The notes below the pieces were generated by a model that saw only the letters and a list, made by a program, of their open reading frames with translations, was not told the origin of the DNA and did no database searches. DNA of 64,000 nucleotides from Thiothrix subterranea. GTDB lineage: Bacteria; Pseudomonadota; Gammaproteobacteria; Thiotrichales; Thiotrichaceae. Location: contig NZ_CP133217.1 of NCBI RefSeq assembly GCF_030930995.1, forward strand, positions 558,001 to 622,000, in the 5' to 3' direction. Position numbers and translations under genes: made by a program. Shown here one piece after another: positions 43,816-52,651 of the stretch. Positions within the stretch are counted from its first letter, which is position 1. Every line of letters begins with the position of its first letter.

Positions 43816-44784
43816 ATGGATTTCAATACAATTCGCCAACTTGCCGATGCTGACATGCAGGCAGTCAATGCTTTAATCCAGCGTCGTCTGCATTCCGATG
43901 TCGTGCTTATCAACCAACTCAGCCATTACATTATCGGCAGCGGGGGGAAACGTTTGCGCCCATTGCTGGCGTTGCTGGTCGCGCGTGCCTGTGGATATCA
44001 GGGTGACAAACACATTGATATTGCAGCGATTGTGGAATTTATCCACACCGCCACCTTGCTGCATGACGACGTGGTGGATGAGTCCGATATGCGCCGTGGC
44101 AAGGAAACCGCCAACAATGTGTGGGGCAATCAAGCTGCTGTATTAGTCGGCGACTTCCTCTATTCACGCTCATTTGAAATGATGGTGGACGTGGGCAGTA
44201 TGCGCGTGATGGAAATTTTATCCACCACCACCAACGTGATTGCCGAAGGCGAAGTGTTGCAATTGCTTAACTGCCACGATCCCGACACCTCCGAAATACG
44301 TTACATGGAAGTGATTCATTCCAAAACCGCGAAATTATTTGAAGCCGCGTGTCAGTTGGGCGCAGTCCTGACTGGCTTAAGTGCGGAACACGAACAGGCG
44401 ATGGCGAAATACGGAATGCACTTAGGCACAGCGTTCCAATTGGTCGATGACGTGTTGGATTACACTGCGGATGCCGAGGAAATGGGCAAAAACGTCGGTG
44501 ATGATTTAGCCGAAGGCAAGCCCACACTGCCGCTGATTATTGCGATACAACGTAGCGATGCGGCGACGGCTGCCATCCTTCGCAGTGCTATTGAGCAGGG
44601 TGGGTTGGATCAAATTGATGCCATTATGCAAGCGATTACCGACACCAAGGCGATTGATTACACGTTGGAACGCGCCAAGGGTGAAACGGAAAGTGCGATT
44701 GCGAGCTTACAATGCCTGCCAGATAGCGATTATCGGCAAGCATTGGAATCACTAGCGTGGTTTGCTATTAACCGTAGCCATTGA
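43816..44784 (+). CDS. ispB: Octaprenyl diphosphate synthase
   Basis: A 322-residue trans-prenyltransferase with both aspartate-rich motifs, DDVVD (84-88) in LLHDDVVDESDMRRG and DDVLD in LVDDVLDYTAD. It elongates farnesyl diphosphate to the C40 side chain of ubiquinone; chain length is inferred from similarity to E. coli IspB and could be C35-C45. Position opposite rplU is the conserved gammaproteobacterial location. The stop overlaps the next gene's start (TGATG), so a sensor kinase is translationally coupled to it. Confidence 0.95.
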   Translation: MDFNTIRQLADADMQAVNALIQRRLHSDVVLINQLSHYIIGSGGKRLRPLLALLVARACGYQGDKHIDIAAIVEFIHTATLLHDDVVDESDMRRGKETANNVWGNQAAVLVGDFLYSRSFEMMVDVGSMRVMEILSTTTNVIAEGEVLQLLNCHDPDTSEIRYMEVIHSKTAKLFEAACQLGAVLTGLSAEHEQAMAKYGMHLGTAFQLVDDVLDYTADAEEMGKNVGDDLAEGKPTLPLIIAIQRSDAATAAILRSAIEQGGLDQIDAIMQAITDTKAIDYTLERAKGETESAIASLQCLPDSDYRQALESLAWFAINRSH

Positions 44785-47102
44785 TGAAACACGCCACGCC
44801 ATTGTCTTGGCTAGTGAGTTTACTGCTGTTTTTTCTCAGCCATGCAGTCGCGGCTGATACCTCAACATTAATCCTCACGGATAGCCAGGACACGGTTTCA
44901 GCCGCGCCCTTTATGGCAGTATTGGAAGACCCGTCACGGCAATTAACCCTGCAACAGGTTACATCGGCGGCGTTTGACGCACAGTTTATTCCGCACACCA
45001 CCCAGAATGCTCCAAGCTTTGGTAGAACCCGTTCGGCGTATTGGGTACGTTTTACGTTAATCAACCAATCCAGCCTAAAATGGTACGCCTTATCTGACGC
45101 ACTACTGGAGGATGAATACGACTTCTACCTGCTATCCGAGGGGCAGGAAGTAACCGCACAGTACGCTGCCGCCGTGACCGACTACCGCCGCCCTGCTTGG
45201 TCACTGGCACTCCCCCACGCCATGCCTTTGCAAATCTACGTGCGGGCAACCAATGGCGATTCCGCGTTTCGCTTGCCGGTGGAATTGGTCACAGCGGATG
45301 CGATGCTGGAACGCAGCAAACAAAGCTACCGCCTCTACGCTGCTATTTACGGGGCGATGTTGGCGTTGGCGGCTTACAACTTGTTTTTGTTTTTCGCGCT
45401 GCGTGAACCTAGCTACTTGTCACTGGTCGCGCATATCCTCGCCATGGCGACGGTTACACACCTTTCCAACCCAGTATTTGAGGGCATTAAATTCCTGCAC
45501 GACACTGGCTCGCATTTTTTCATCACACCCCTGTACCTTGCCAGCATGTCCGCTTGCCTATTCACCCAACAATTGCTGCAAACCAAACAACACACACCGC
45601 GCCATCACCGGCTGTTAAGCGGAATTATCCTCACGTGTTTGCCGCTGATCGTGGTCACTGGCTGGATTCCTAGCGGCACACTTATTGCCAATAGCATGGC
45701 GCTTATTACCACGCTGGCAATGTTCAGCACCAGTATCGCCGCCTTGCGTAAAGACAACCGCATTGCCCATTACTTCTTTGGCATTTTTTTCCTCGTGCTG
45801 TTTTTTGTCATGCCCACTGGATTAGTACTAACTTTCAATGTGACACACTGGAATGTGCAAGCGTTTTACGTCACGGCGATGCCAATAGGACACCTGATTT
45901 TTTTGCTGTTGCTATCCGTTGTCCAAATGGAAAAAGTCAGGTTATTGCGTGAAAACATGCAGCGCACCGCCGCCGCGAATCAAGCCAAAAGCAGTTTTCT
46001 GGCAACCATCAACCACGAATTACGCACGCCACTCAACGCCATCACCAGCTTAGGCACGCTGTTACGCCTCACCACGCTCACCCCCAAACAAGCAGAATAC
46101 GTCACGCAACTGGAGCAAACCTCCCAACACATGTCACGCCTAATGGGCAATGTGTTAGACATCGCCAAAATTGAAAGCAATAGTCTGGAGCTACAGCAAG
46201 AACCCTTTCAACTGAGCATTGTCATGCGCCAAGTGCATGATTTAACCAATAATCAGGCGCAGAAAAAAGGCTTGTCGCTGGCATTTATCGGGCATGATGC
46301 CATCACGGAAACGTTACTGGGCGACCGCTTACGCTTAACGCAAATCCTGACCAATTTACTGCAAAATGCGCTGCGTTATACCGTCGAAGGCTCGGTCACG
46401 TGTACAGTACAACGCCATGTGACAACAGAACCACGGCAATTACGCCTGTCTTTTTCGGTGCGTGATACGGGGATTGGCATTGCTGCTGAAAAATTATCGA
46501 CGATTTTTGATGAATTTACCCAAGCCAAACCCACCTCCAACCTTTCACAGGACGGTATCGGCTTAGGGCTGGCGATTAGCAGCCGCCTCGTTACCTGTTT
46601 GGGCGGAACATTAGCGGTTGAAAGTACTGTGGGTCAAGGCAGCCATTTTTTCTTCACATTGCCGTTTTACATCGCCCATACCGAAGCCTCAGCAGCGCAT
46701 CAACCCCTGTGCCAACTACCGCAGGGTATTCGCATTTTATTGGTCGATGACGAATTTATGAACCGTTTGCTAGGCTATGAGCTATTAAGCTCACAAGGTG
46801 GCAAGGTGGAAGTCGCCGCAGATGGGCAAAGCGCGTTGTTGTACTTGCAACAGCACGCATTTGATGTGGTATTACTCGATATTAACCTGCCCGACATGAG
46901 CGGCTTTGACGTGTTGCAATGGATACGCCAACATTCTCCCAACGCTAACATTCCGGTCATCGCCTTAACCGCGCATACGAATGCTGAGGTGGGGCAACAA
47001 TGCCTTGCGGCGGGGATGAATGGCTTTTTACACAAACCGTCGGACTGGCAACGGTTGTGTCAAATCATCCTCAAGGCGGTTAACCGTGAGGATGCTGTTT
47101 AG
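44784..47102 (+). CDS. 7TMR-DISM hybrid sensor histidine kinase
   Basis: A 772-residue kinase. Signal peptide (about 1-23), a periplasmic 7TMR-DISMED2 sensor domain (about 30-165), a seven-helix 7TMR-DISM membrane region (about 180-385) and HisKA with His411 in NHELRTPLN follow in order. The ATPase has N, G1 (DTGIGIAA) and G2 (GIGLGLAIS) boxes, and a C-terminal receiver has Asp699 in LLDINLP. DISMED2 domains resemble carbohydrate-binding modules, but the ligand is unknown. No separate output regulator is adjacent, so it signals through a receiver elsewhere. Overlap with ispB suggests shared transcription; it ends 3 bp before the convergent DUF3501 gene. Confidence 0.9.
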   Translation: MKHATPLSWLVSLLLFFLSHAVAADTSTLILTDSQDTVSAAPFMAVLEDPSRQLTLQQVTSAAFDAQFIPHTTQNAPSFGRTRSAYWVRFTLINQSSLKWYALSDALLEDEYDFYLLSEGQEVTAQYAAAVTDYRRPAWSLALPHAMPLQIYVRATNGDSAFRLPVELVTADAMLERSKQSYRLYAAIYGAMLALAAYNLFLFFALREPSYLSLVAHILAMATVTHLSNPVFEGIKFLHDTGSHFFITPLYLASMSACLFTQQLLQTKQHTPRHHRLLSGIILTCLPLIVVTGWIPSGTLIANSMALITTLAMFSTSIAALRKDNRIAHYFFGIFFLVLFFVMPTGLVLTFNVTHWNVQAFYVTAMPIGHLIFLLLLSVVQMEKVRLLRENMQRTAAANQAKSSFLATINHELRTPLNAITSLGTLLRLTTLTPKQAEYVTQLEQTSQHMSRLMGNVLDIAKIESNSLELQQEPFQLSIVMRQVHDLTNNQAQKKGLSLAFIGHDAITETLLGDRLRLTQILTNLLQNALRYTVEGSVTCTVQRHVTTEPRQLRLSFSVRDTGIGIAAEKLSTIFDEFTQAKPTSNLSQDGIGLGLAISSRLVTCLGGTLAVESTVGQGSHFFFTLPFYIAHTEASAAHQPLCQLPQGIRILLVDDEFMNRLLGYELLSSQGGKVEVAADGQSALLYLQQHAFDVVLLDINLPDMSGFDVLQWIRQHSPNANIPVIALTAHTNAEVGQQCLAAGMNGFLHKPSDWQRLCQIILKAVNREDAV

Positions 47103-47105
47103 GGC

Positions 47106-47687
47106 TTAACCCAAATCTGCTGCGAGTGACGCACGCGATGCTTCACCCAAGGTCACGGTATGCGTGTAATTCGGGTGCTCAATCCCCATCTGAATCGCCG
47201 CACCTTCCTTCACCGAAGCCACCATAATCGGGGTCAACTCAAAGCGCGTAAAATGCACTGCTGAAGTTTTCTCCTCGGTTTCGCGCTCCAAATCCTCATT
47301 GGCAATCGCGTAAACCTTGTCGAAACCCGCCACCTGCACCCAGGTATGCCGCTCAATCCCGATCAACCGCCCCAGTTGCACCTTGCGCTCTTCCACATCG
47401 GAAAACTCGACCATGAAGGTCGCCTTCCAATTCGAGCCATCGGGAATCAACGGGTTATACGATTCCAGCTCCTCATTAATACCAGCAGACTCGAAAATCT
47501 TCTCAATCCGCAGCATTTCCTGAATCTGGTATTGCATGGTTAAGCGGTCTTCAAAGTACAGCGTCGCATTCGGACCGATGTGTATTTTGCGGTCGGCTTT
47601 GTGCGCAATCACTCTCTCGCGGAAGGCTGTGCGCTCGATTGAATACTGTTCCAAGCTCATCAAATCAGCACGGGTCAACTTTTCCAT
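47106..47687 (-). CDS. DUF3501 family protein
   Basis: A 193-residue protein beginning Met-Glu-Lys-Leu-Thr-Arg-Ala-Asp-Leu-Met-Ser-Leu-Glu, the DUF3501 signature. It is soluble and of unknown function. DUF3501 genes are regularly placed beside a CCG-domain Fe-S protein and rubrerythrin, as here, which suggests a role in peroxide or oxygen protection. The ATG at 47687 is the family start; an upstream start at 47768 would translate the palindromic repeat at 47706-47750 and overlap the Fe-S gene. Confidence 0.88.
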   Translation of the reverse strand: MEKLTRADLMSLEQYSIERTAFRERVIAHKADRKIHIGPNATLYFEDRLTMQYQIQEMLRIEKIFESAGINEELESYNPLIPDGSNWKATFMVEFSDVEERKVQLGRLIGIERHTWVQVAGFDKVYAIANEDLERETEEKTSAVHFTRFELTPIMVASVKEGAAIQMGIEHPNYTHTVTLGEASRASLAADLG

Positions 47688-47705
47688 CTTCACGTCTCCG
47701 GTTAT

Positions 47706-47750
47706 CTTCCTCCCTTCACCCCTTGCGGGGGAAGGGCTGGGGATGGGGGG
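47706..47750. repeat. GC-rich palindromic repeat, short form
   Basis: An imperfect hairpin of CCCTTC/CCCC arms (about 47712-47721 / 47726-47736) followed by a GGGCTGGGGATGGGGGG tail. The tail and arms resemble the larger repeats in waaF and at 49121-49225. It lies between the Fe-S protein gene and the DUF3501 start codon. Confidence 0.65.
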
Positions 47751-47751
47751 G

Positions 47752-49095
47752 TTAAATGCCGTAAGCAATGCGTAACATGGTCAGCGGATGGGTCGGTTCG
47801 GGCATACCCTCATCCAACCCATTCTCGATTTGATGCCCTGCCATCGGGCAATCACTGCCGTAATAATCCGGCTTGGCTTGTTTTACTTTGCCAAACAACG
47901 GGCGGCAAATTTTCATCGAAATATCATGGAATTCGCTTTTCACCGCATACGTGCCGTCATGCCCGGAGCAACGTTCCAGCAATTCCAGCTTGGTATCCGG
48001 CACTAATTCCAGTAATTCGCGTGTCTTGTAACCGATATTCTGCACGCGCAAATGGCACGACGTGTGGTAGCTGACCTTGCCCAAGGATTGCTTGAAATCG
48101 GTATTCAATTTGCCTTCCTTGTGACGCAGCATCAGGTACTCGAACGGGTCGAAAATGCGCCCTTTCACCGTTTGCACATCAGCATCATCGGGGAACATCA
48201 GCGGCAATTCCTGCTTGAACATCAGCACGCACGACGGCACGGGGCCGACAATATCCCAGCCTTCATTGATGAGTTTCATCATCGCCGGAATATTGGCTTC
48301 TTTCGCCGCTGCAACGGATTCCAAATCACCGAGTTCTAGTTTGGGCATCCCGCAACACTGCTCTTTATCCAGCAACGTTACTGGAATACCGTTGATTTCA
48401 AACACCTTACGCAAATCATCGACGATATGCGGCTCATTATAATTGCCGTAGCAGGTGGCAAAAATCGCTACTTTGCCCGTGGTGCGCCCTGCCGCAATCG
48501 CCTTGGATTCATCTAAATTTTTGTAACGTGCTACACGATCACGACCTTTGTCGCTGTGATAAGACGGGATTTTTGCCTGCGGATGCACACCCAACACTTT
48601 GTCGAGTTGTTTACGGAATGCAGGGCTTTGATTCATTTTATTGACCACACCCGCGACCACCGGAATACCTGCTAGCTTGCCGACCATATCGGTGGAACTC
48701 AGCACTTTATCGCGGAATTTGGTGTCACCCTTCTTAAACTTCACCGCTTTGGCACGTAGCATTAGGTGCGGGAAGTCAATATTCCACTCGTGCGGCGGAA
48801 TGTAGGGGCATTTGGTCATGTAACACAGGTCGCACAGATAGCAATGATCCACGACCTTCCAATAATCTTTTTTATCAACGCCATCCACTTCCATCGTGGA
48901 AGACTCATCCACCAAATCGAATAAGGTGGGGAAGGAATTGCACAAGCTGACGCAACGGCGGCAACCGTGACAGAGATCAAAGACGCGCTCCATTTCGTGC
49001 AGAACGGCATCTTCGTTATAAAATTCGGGGTTTTTCCAGTCCAGCGCGTGACGGGTGGGGGCTTGCAGGCTGCCTTCGCGTATCGGGGTTGCCAT
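47752..49095 (-). CDS. CCG-domain iron-sulfur oxidoreductase (heterodisulfide reductase-like)
   Basis: A 447-residue cytoplasmic protein. Two [4Fe-4S] ferredoxin motifs, CHGCRRCVSLC (about 42-52) and CYLCDLCYMTKCP (about 85-97), are followed by two CCG cysteine-rich domains (Glu-Gln-Cys-Cys-Gly-Met-Pro, and Thr-Ser-Cys-His-Leu...Cys-Ser-Gly-His). The layout resembles GlpC and GlcF/HdrD subunits. The second CCG copy has Cys-Ser in place of Cys-Cys. The electron donor is unknown. It sits between rubrerythrin and DUF3501 genes, a recurring trio in which it may pass electrons to rubrerythrin; that link is inferred. Confidence 0.88.
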   Translation of the reverse strand: MATPIREGSLQAPTRHALDWKNPEFYNEDAVLHEMERVFDLCHGCRRCVSLCNSFPTLFDLVDESSTMEVDGVDKKDYWKVVDHCYLCDLCYMTKCPYIPPHEWNIDFPHLMLRAKAVKFKKGDTKFRDKVLSSTDMVGKLAGIPVVAGVVNKMNQSPAFRKQLDKVLGVHPQAKIPSYHSDKGRDRVARYKNLDESKAIAAGRTTGKVAIFATCYGNYNEPHIVDDLRKVFEINGIPVTLLDKEQCCGMPKLELGDLESVAAAKEANIPAMMKLINEGWDIVGPVPSCVLMFKQELPLMFPDDADVQTVKGRIFDPFEYLMLRHKEGKLNTDFKQSLGKVSYHTSCHLRVQNIGYKTRELLELVPDTKLELLERCSGHDGTYAVKSEFHDISMKICRPLFGKVKQAKPDYYGSDCPMAGHQIENGLDEGMPEPTHPLTMLRIAYGI

Positions 49096-49120
49096 GATTG
49101 TTGTTCTCCTGTTGGAAGAA

Positions 49121-49225
49121 ACCCCTCACCCCAACCCCTCTCCCTCAAGGGGAGAGGGGCTAAGAGTCAAACCTCTCTTATTCCCCCTCGCCCCTTGAGG
49201 GAGAGGGGGCTAGGGGGTGAGGGGT
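49121..49225. repeat. Palindromic GC-rich repeat, 105 bp
   Basis: Terminal inverted repeats of about 32 bp (from 49121 and ending 49225) with small indels, arms of the type ACCCCTCACCCC...CTCCCTCAAGGGG, around an AT-richer centre. It fills most of the gap between the rubrerythrin and Fe-S protein genes and can fold as a long hairpin in the RNA. Confidence 0.9.
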
Positions 49226-49233
49226 AATCTTAA

Positions 49234-49653
49234 TTAAGCGTCCAGATTATCCAGTGCTTTCTGGAAACGGTTGGCGTGTGAACGCTCCGCTTTTGCCAGT
49301 GTCTCGAACCAGTCAGCGATTTCGTCGAAACCTTCAGCGCGCGCGTCTTTCGCCATACCAGGGTACATGTCAGTGTACTCGTGGGTTTCGCCCGCGATAG
49401 AGGCTTTCAGGTTGGCAGCAGTCGGACCGATTGGCAGACCAGTTGCTGGGTCGCCAGAGGCTTCCAAGTATTCCAAGTGACCGTGTGCGTGACCGGTTTC
49501 ACCTTCCGCAGTGGAGCGGAATACGGTGGCAACGTCATTGTAGCCTTCTACGTCGGCTTTGGCTGCGAAATAGAGGTAACGGCGATTGGCTTGTGATTCA
49601 CCAGCGAAGGCATCCTTCAGATGCTGTTCTGTCTTACTTCCCTTCAGTTCCAT
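49234..49653 (-). CDS. Rubrerythrin-type diiron protein without rubredoxin domain
   Basis: A 139-residue four-helix ferritin-like protein with the paired Glu/ExxH ligands: Phe-Ala-Gly-Glu-Ser-Gln-Ala-Asn, Ala-Glu-Gly-Glu-Thr-Gly-His, Ala-Gly-Glu-Thr-His-Glu and Ala-Glu-Arg-Ser-His-Ala. The C-terminal rubredoxin of classical rubrerythrin (about 190 residues) is missing, so electrons must come from another protein, plausibly the neighbouring Fe-S protein. It likely reduces hydrogen peroxide in the cytoplasm. GAGGAG lies 7 bp before the ATG. A TATAAT lies about 44 bp upstream. Confidence 0.92.
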   Translation of the reverse strand: MELKGSKTEQHLKDAFAGESQANRRYLYFAAKADVEGYNDVATVFRSTAEGETGHAHGHLEYLEASGDPATGLPIGPTAANLKASIAGETHEYTDMYPGMAKDARAEGFDEIADWFETLAKAERSHANRFQKALDNLDA

Positions 49654-49696
49654 GCATGGACTCCTCGGTTGTATGGTTGATTAAACTTCTTGGAGC

Positions 49697-49702
49697 ATTA
49701 TA
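49697..49702 (-). promoter_or_regulatory. -10 element for the rubrerythrin gene
   Basis: A perfect TATAAT on the minus strand, 44 bp upstream of the ATG at 49653. No clear -35 is present, so an activator may be needed. Confidence 0.45.
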
Positions 49703-49794
49703 CTCTAGGTGAAAGTATCGCTGACTTCCAATCGTATATTGTGAATGTTTCATTCGATTTAACCAAACGTTGACCCGCCGAGGAGATGAGGAAC

Positions 49795-50763
49795 ATGAAA
49801 GTTGCCGCAGCCGTTTATACGCTTGCCTCCGTTGTGGTATTGGCCTTAATGGTCATGCGCCCTGCCGTGAATATTAACAGCCCTGCTCAAGAGACAGCCC
49901 CTCCCCCTGCGCCTGAAGCGGCTACGAGCACGACTATGCCTGCTGCACCACCAGCCCCCGTTCCCGCACCTTCCGAGCAAACTCTCCCGGAAGAAAAAAA
50001 AAATGATGTAACCCCACCTGCTGCAAACAAACCCGCACCGGATGCTAACGCCGTTCCTGATTACGCTCGCGAGCAGCGCCTTGCGAACGAAATCCGCGAT
50101 ACGATTATGGATGGTGAGGTAGTTAGCCTGAATGATGGCGCTCAAAATTTCATGGGCATCCTGACCGCAGCAGAACAGCCGCGTGGGGCAGTTATTATTT
50201 TGCACGGTCGCGGCTATCACCCTGACTGGGAAGATGTTGCGCACCCCTTACGGGTAGGCTTGGTGGCAAAAGGCTGGACAACCCTATCCTTGCAAATGCC
50301 CGTCTTAGAAAAAGAAGCCAAGTATTACGATTACGTGCCGCTGTTTGCCAATTCAGACAAACGCATTAACGCAGGGATAGCTTTTCTGAAACAACAAGGT
50401 ATCACCAAAATCGTGCTAGCTGCTCACAGTTGCGGGGCACACATGGCGATGAATTGGGTAGACACAACGGGAGGAAGTGACCTTGCCGCTTACGTGGGGT
50501 TAGGCATGGGGGCAACCGATTATCAACAGGATTTACTGCACCCCTTCCCGCTGGATAAATTATCAACACCGGTGTTGGATGTGTATGGTGAGAAAGACTT
50601 TCCGCAAGTACTCAGCCTTGCCCCGGAACGTCAGGCGCTCATGCAGAAAGCAGGCAATACGCATTCCAAACAAATGGTGTTACCCGATGCTGATCATTAT
50701 TACAAAGAAAAGGGCGATGCGCTCACGGCTGTGGTCGCTAATTGGCTAAACAGCTTGCCGTAA
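49795..50763 (+). CDS. DUF3530 family alpha/beta-hydrolase-like exported protein
   Basis: About 322 residues. One N-terminal hydrophobic segment (signal peptide or anchor, about 2-22) is followed by a long Pro/Ala/Glu-rich linker (about 25-85) and an alpha/beta-hydrolase fold. The fold has Ile-Leu-His-Gly-Arg-Gly (oxyanion region), the nucleophile elbow Ala-His-Ser-Cys-Gly-Ala with Ser, and a C-terminal Asp-Ala-Asp-His containing the candidate His. This matches DUF3530, of unknown substrate. The ATG at 49795 is favoured by ribosome-site spacing over one 9 bp upstream. The linker contains an in-frame A10 run (49994-50003). A terminator follows. Confidence 0.82.
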   Translation: MKVAAAVYTLASVVVLALMVMRPAVNINSPAQETAPPPAPEAATSTTMPAAPPAPVPAPSEQTLPEEKKNDVTPPAANKPAPDANAVPDYAREQRLANEIRDTIMDGEVVSLNDGAQNFMGILTAAEQPRGAVIILHGRGYHPDWEDVAHPLRVGLVAKGWTTLSLQMPVLEKEAKYYDYVPLFANSDKRINAGIAFLKQQGITKIVLAAHSCGAHMAMNWVDTTGGSDLAAYVGLGMGATDYQQDLLHPFPLDKLSTPVLDVYGEKDFPQVLSLAPERQALMQKAGNTHSKQMVLPDADHYYKEKGDALTAVVANWLNSLP

Positions 50764-50780
50764 TAACAATCATCCAAATG

Positions 50781-50810
50781 AAAAAGACCGCTGTTGAGGC
50801 GGTCTTTTTT
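50781..50810. terminator. Bidirectional intrinsic terminator
   Basis: A 6-bp GC core (50786-50791 / 50799-50804) extended by A5/T6 flanks, 7-nt loop. It lies between the convergent DUF3530 and NlpC/P60 genes and serves both. Confidence 0.9.
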
Positions 50811-50820
50811 AGAGGAACAA

Positions 50821-51420
50821 TTAGGAATAAGCAGGCTTACAAGCACCCGGAACACGCCCAAAACCCACGAGCTTATTAGCCCAGTAGCCTTGCAGTTTAT
50901 CCGTTGTAATCGCCTTGCCAGTACGTGGGGCATGAACAAATTTCTCATCCCCCAAGTAAATGCCAACGTGACTAATGCGCTTGCCACTGGTTTTGAAGAA
51001 AACCAAGTCGCCTTTGCTGGCTTCATGCTTAGGAATTTTGACCGATGCTGCGTATTGATCAGCAGCCGTGCGCGGTAGAGAAACCCCCGCACCTTGTTCA
51101 AAAGCAAACTGTGTCAAACCACTGCAATCAAAACCCGTTTTAGGGCTTTCACCACCATAGCGATACATCTTCCCTTTTTGCTTTTCAGCGTTCCACACCA
51201 CACGATCCAACAGGGTGGTATCACGTGAGGATTGAACGGGTATCTTCGTCACAATTGCCGAACTATTTGAGGTATTTTTAGAATGGGCAAATTGCGCGGT
51301 ATATACCTTGGCTTGTTCTGCTTCCGCAGTTTTAACAGTTTCAGAATTACAGCCAGCCAGTAACAATGCCACTAACCCCGCACTTAACAGAGTTAACGAC
51401 TTCACACTAACACTACTCAT
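50821..51420 (-). CDS. NlpC/P60 family lipoprotein peptidase
   Basis: A 199-residue lipoprotein: signal peptide with lipobox Leu-Ala-Gly-Cys (Cys24), a short linker and an NlpC/P60 domain (about 75-190). The Cys-His-His triad is readable as Cys in DCSGLTQFAF, His in SHVGIYLG and His in FVHAPR. Such enzymes cut D-Glu-meso-DAP bonds or other peptide bonds in murein. It resembles Spr/MepS or NlpC in size. It is probably outer-membrane anchored. About 300 bp of AT-rich DNA lie upstream. Confidence 0.9.
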   Translation of the reverse strand: MSSVSVKSLTLLSAGLVALLLAGCNSETVKTAEAEQAKVYTAQFAHSKNTSNSSAIVTKIPVQSSRDTTLLDRVVWNAEKQKGKMYRYGGESPKTGFDCSGLTQFAFEQGAGVSLPRTAADQYAASVKIPKHEASKGDLVFFKTSGKRISHVGIYLGDEKFVHAPRTGKAITTDKLQGYWANKLVGFGRVPGACKPAYS

Positions 51421-51717
51421 AATCTCTTGTATAACCTTTCTGGCGTTCTTTTGTATAGAACAATAATTTTGTTTGTGATGTTTTTACACACTATAAAACA
51501 CCACAGAACGAACGTTAGCAGAGTCTATACACCAGAGACAACCATAGTGAGCAATATTAGCTCAGATATACTATTGAATGTTTCAATTGTTCGGAACTTG
51601 CCAATATGTTGCTGAATTACAACATATTGGCTTCAAACGGCACTATAAATCAATTAATTATCAAGCGAATCAGCGGTCATTACCAACACGTTTGCGACGC
51701 AATTTCTGTGATAGCAA
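51421..51717. other. AT-rich intergenic region with a perfect 12-bp hairpin
   Basis: No gene is supported in this 297-bp gap; short plus-strand frames lack ribosome sites and family features. It contains a perfect 12-bp inverted repeat (51600-51611 / 51620-51631) with an 8-nt loop and no U-run on either strand. The promoter of the NlpC/P60 gene must lie in the left part but could not be fixed. Confidence 0.7.
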
Positions 51718-52536
51718 TCACAAACTGCCGGTGTTTCTGCCGTAGAAAATCTCTTTCATTTCTTTGCGTAATTGCGTTTCAATCTGCTTGATGTCTTTTT
51801 CAAAATAATCGTTTTTACCCAAACCAAACAAGTAGTTATCCAGCTCAAACTCTTTCAGCATCATTTTGGTATGAAAGATATTTTCCTGATAGACGTTAAC
51901 ATCCAACATGGAGTAATTACGTTTAGTTTCGGGTGACAAGAAATTTTGGATGGAATTGATCTTATGGTCGATGAAGTGCTTTTTGCCTTTCACATCACGG
52001 GTAAAACCACGCACCCGATAGTCCATAATGACAATATCGGACTCCAAACTATGTATTAAGTAATTCAATGCTTTCAATGGCGAGATACGCCCACACGTGG
52101 AAACATCAATATCGGCACGGAACGTACTGATGCCGTTATCCGGGTGGCTTTCCGGGTAGGTATGTACCGTCAGATGGCTTTTATCCAGATGTGCCACCAC
52201 ATCTTCCGGGTAAGGACCGGGACGTGCTGACGCTGATGCATTGATTTTTTCTTCTGACAGGATAGGCTCTTCCGATACCAGAATTGTGACGCTTGCCCCT
52301 TGGGGATCGTAATCCTGACGTGCTACGTTTAAAATATTAGCACCAATAATTTCTGCCACATCCGTGAGGATTTTGGTCAAACGGTCGGCATTGTATTCTT
52401 CATCAATGTACGCGAGGTATTCTTCACGGTGAGCCGGACTCCTTGCGTAGCAGATGTCGTAAATGTTAAAACTCAGGGTCTTTGTTAGGTTATTAAACCC
52501 ATGCAGGCGAATCTGCTTTTGATGACGCTCAACCAA
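51718..52536 (-). CDS. speD: S-adenosylmethionine decarboxylase proenzyme
   Basis: A 272-residue E. coli-type (class 1A) SpeD that makes decarboxylated SAM for spermidine synthesis. Self-cleavage at Lys119-Ser120 in [13 protein letters not shown] would create the pyruvoyl group on the new N-terminal Ser. The [19 protein letters not shown] start matches the family. The apparent start is a rare TTG at 52536 with AGAGGA about 9 bp upstream; no in-frame ATG precedes the conserved region, so low-efficiency initiation is likely. The speE partner is not in the window. Confidence 0.94.
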   Translation of the reverse strand: MVERHQKQIRLHGFNNLTKTLSFNIYDICYARSPAHREEYLAYIDEEYNADRLTKILTDVAEIIGANILNVARQDYDPQGASVTILVSEEPILSEEKINASASARPGPYPEDVVAHLDKSHLTVHTYPESHPDNGISTFRADIDVSTCGRISPLKALNYLIHSLESDIVIMDYRVRGFTRDVKGKKHFIDHKINSIQNFLSPETKRNYSMLDVNVYQENIFHTKMMLKEFELDNYLFGLGKNDYFEKDIKQIETQLRKEMKEIFYGRNTGSL

Positions 52537-52567
52537 TTCTGATCATCCTCTTTGTCAGGCGTAGCAT

Positions 52568-52597
52568 AAAAAAATCAACCGGTTGACCGACAACCGG
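52568..52597 (-). terminator. Intrinsic terminator after the OsmC gene
   Basis: On the minus strand a 7-bp stem (52597-52591 / 52585-52579) with a 5-nt loop is followed by TTGA and seven T. It separates the OsmC gene (ending 52652) from speD. Confidence 0.8.
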
Positions 52598-52651
52598 TAC
52601 GGGAGTGAACTATGCAAAACTATGCCCCAGTGTGCAAGTGAAATAAATGCT

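Noticed and set aside
51427-51791. Two short plus-strand frames in the gap between the NlpC/P60 and speD genes
   Set aside because: They have no Shine-Dalgarno or recognisable domain, and the second runs into the 3' end of speD on the other strand.
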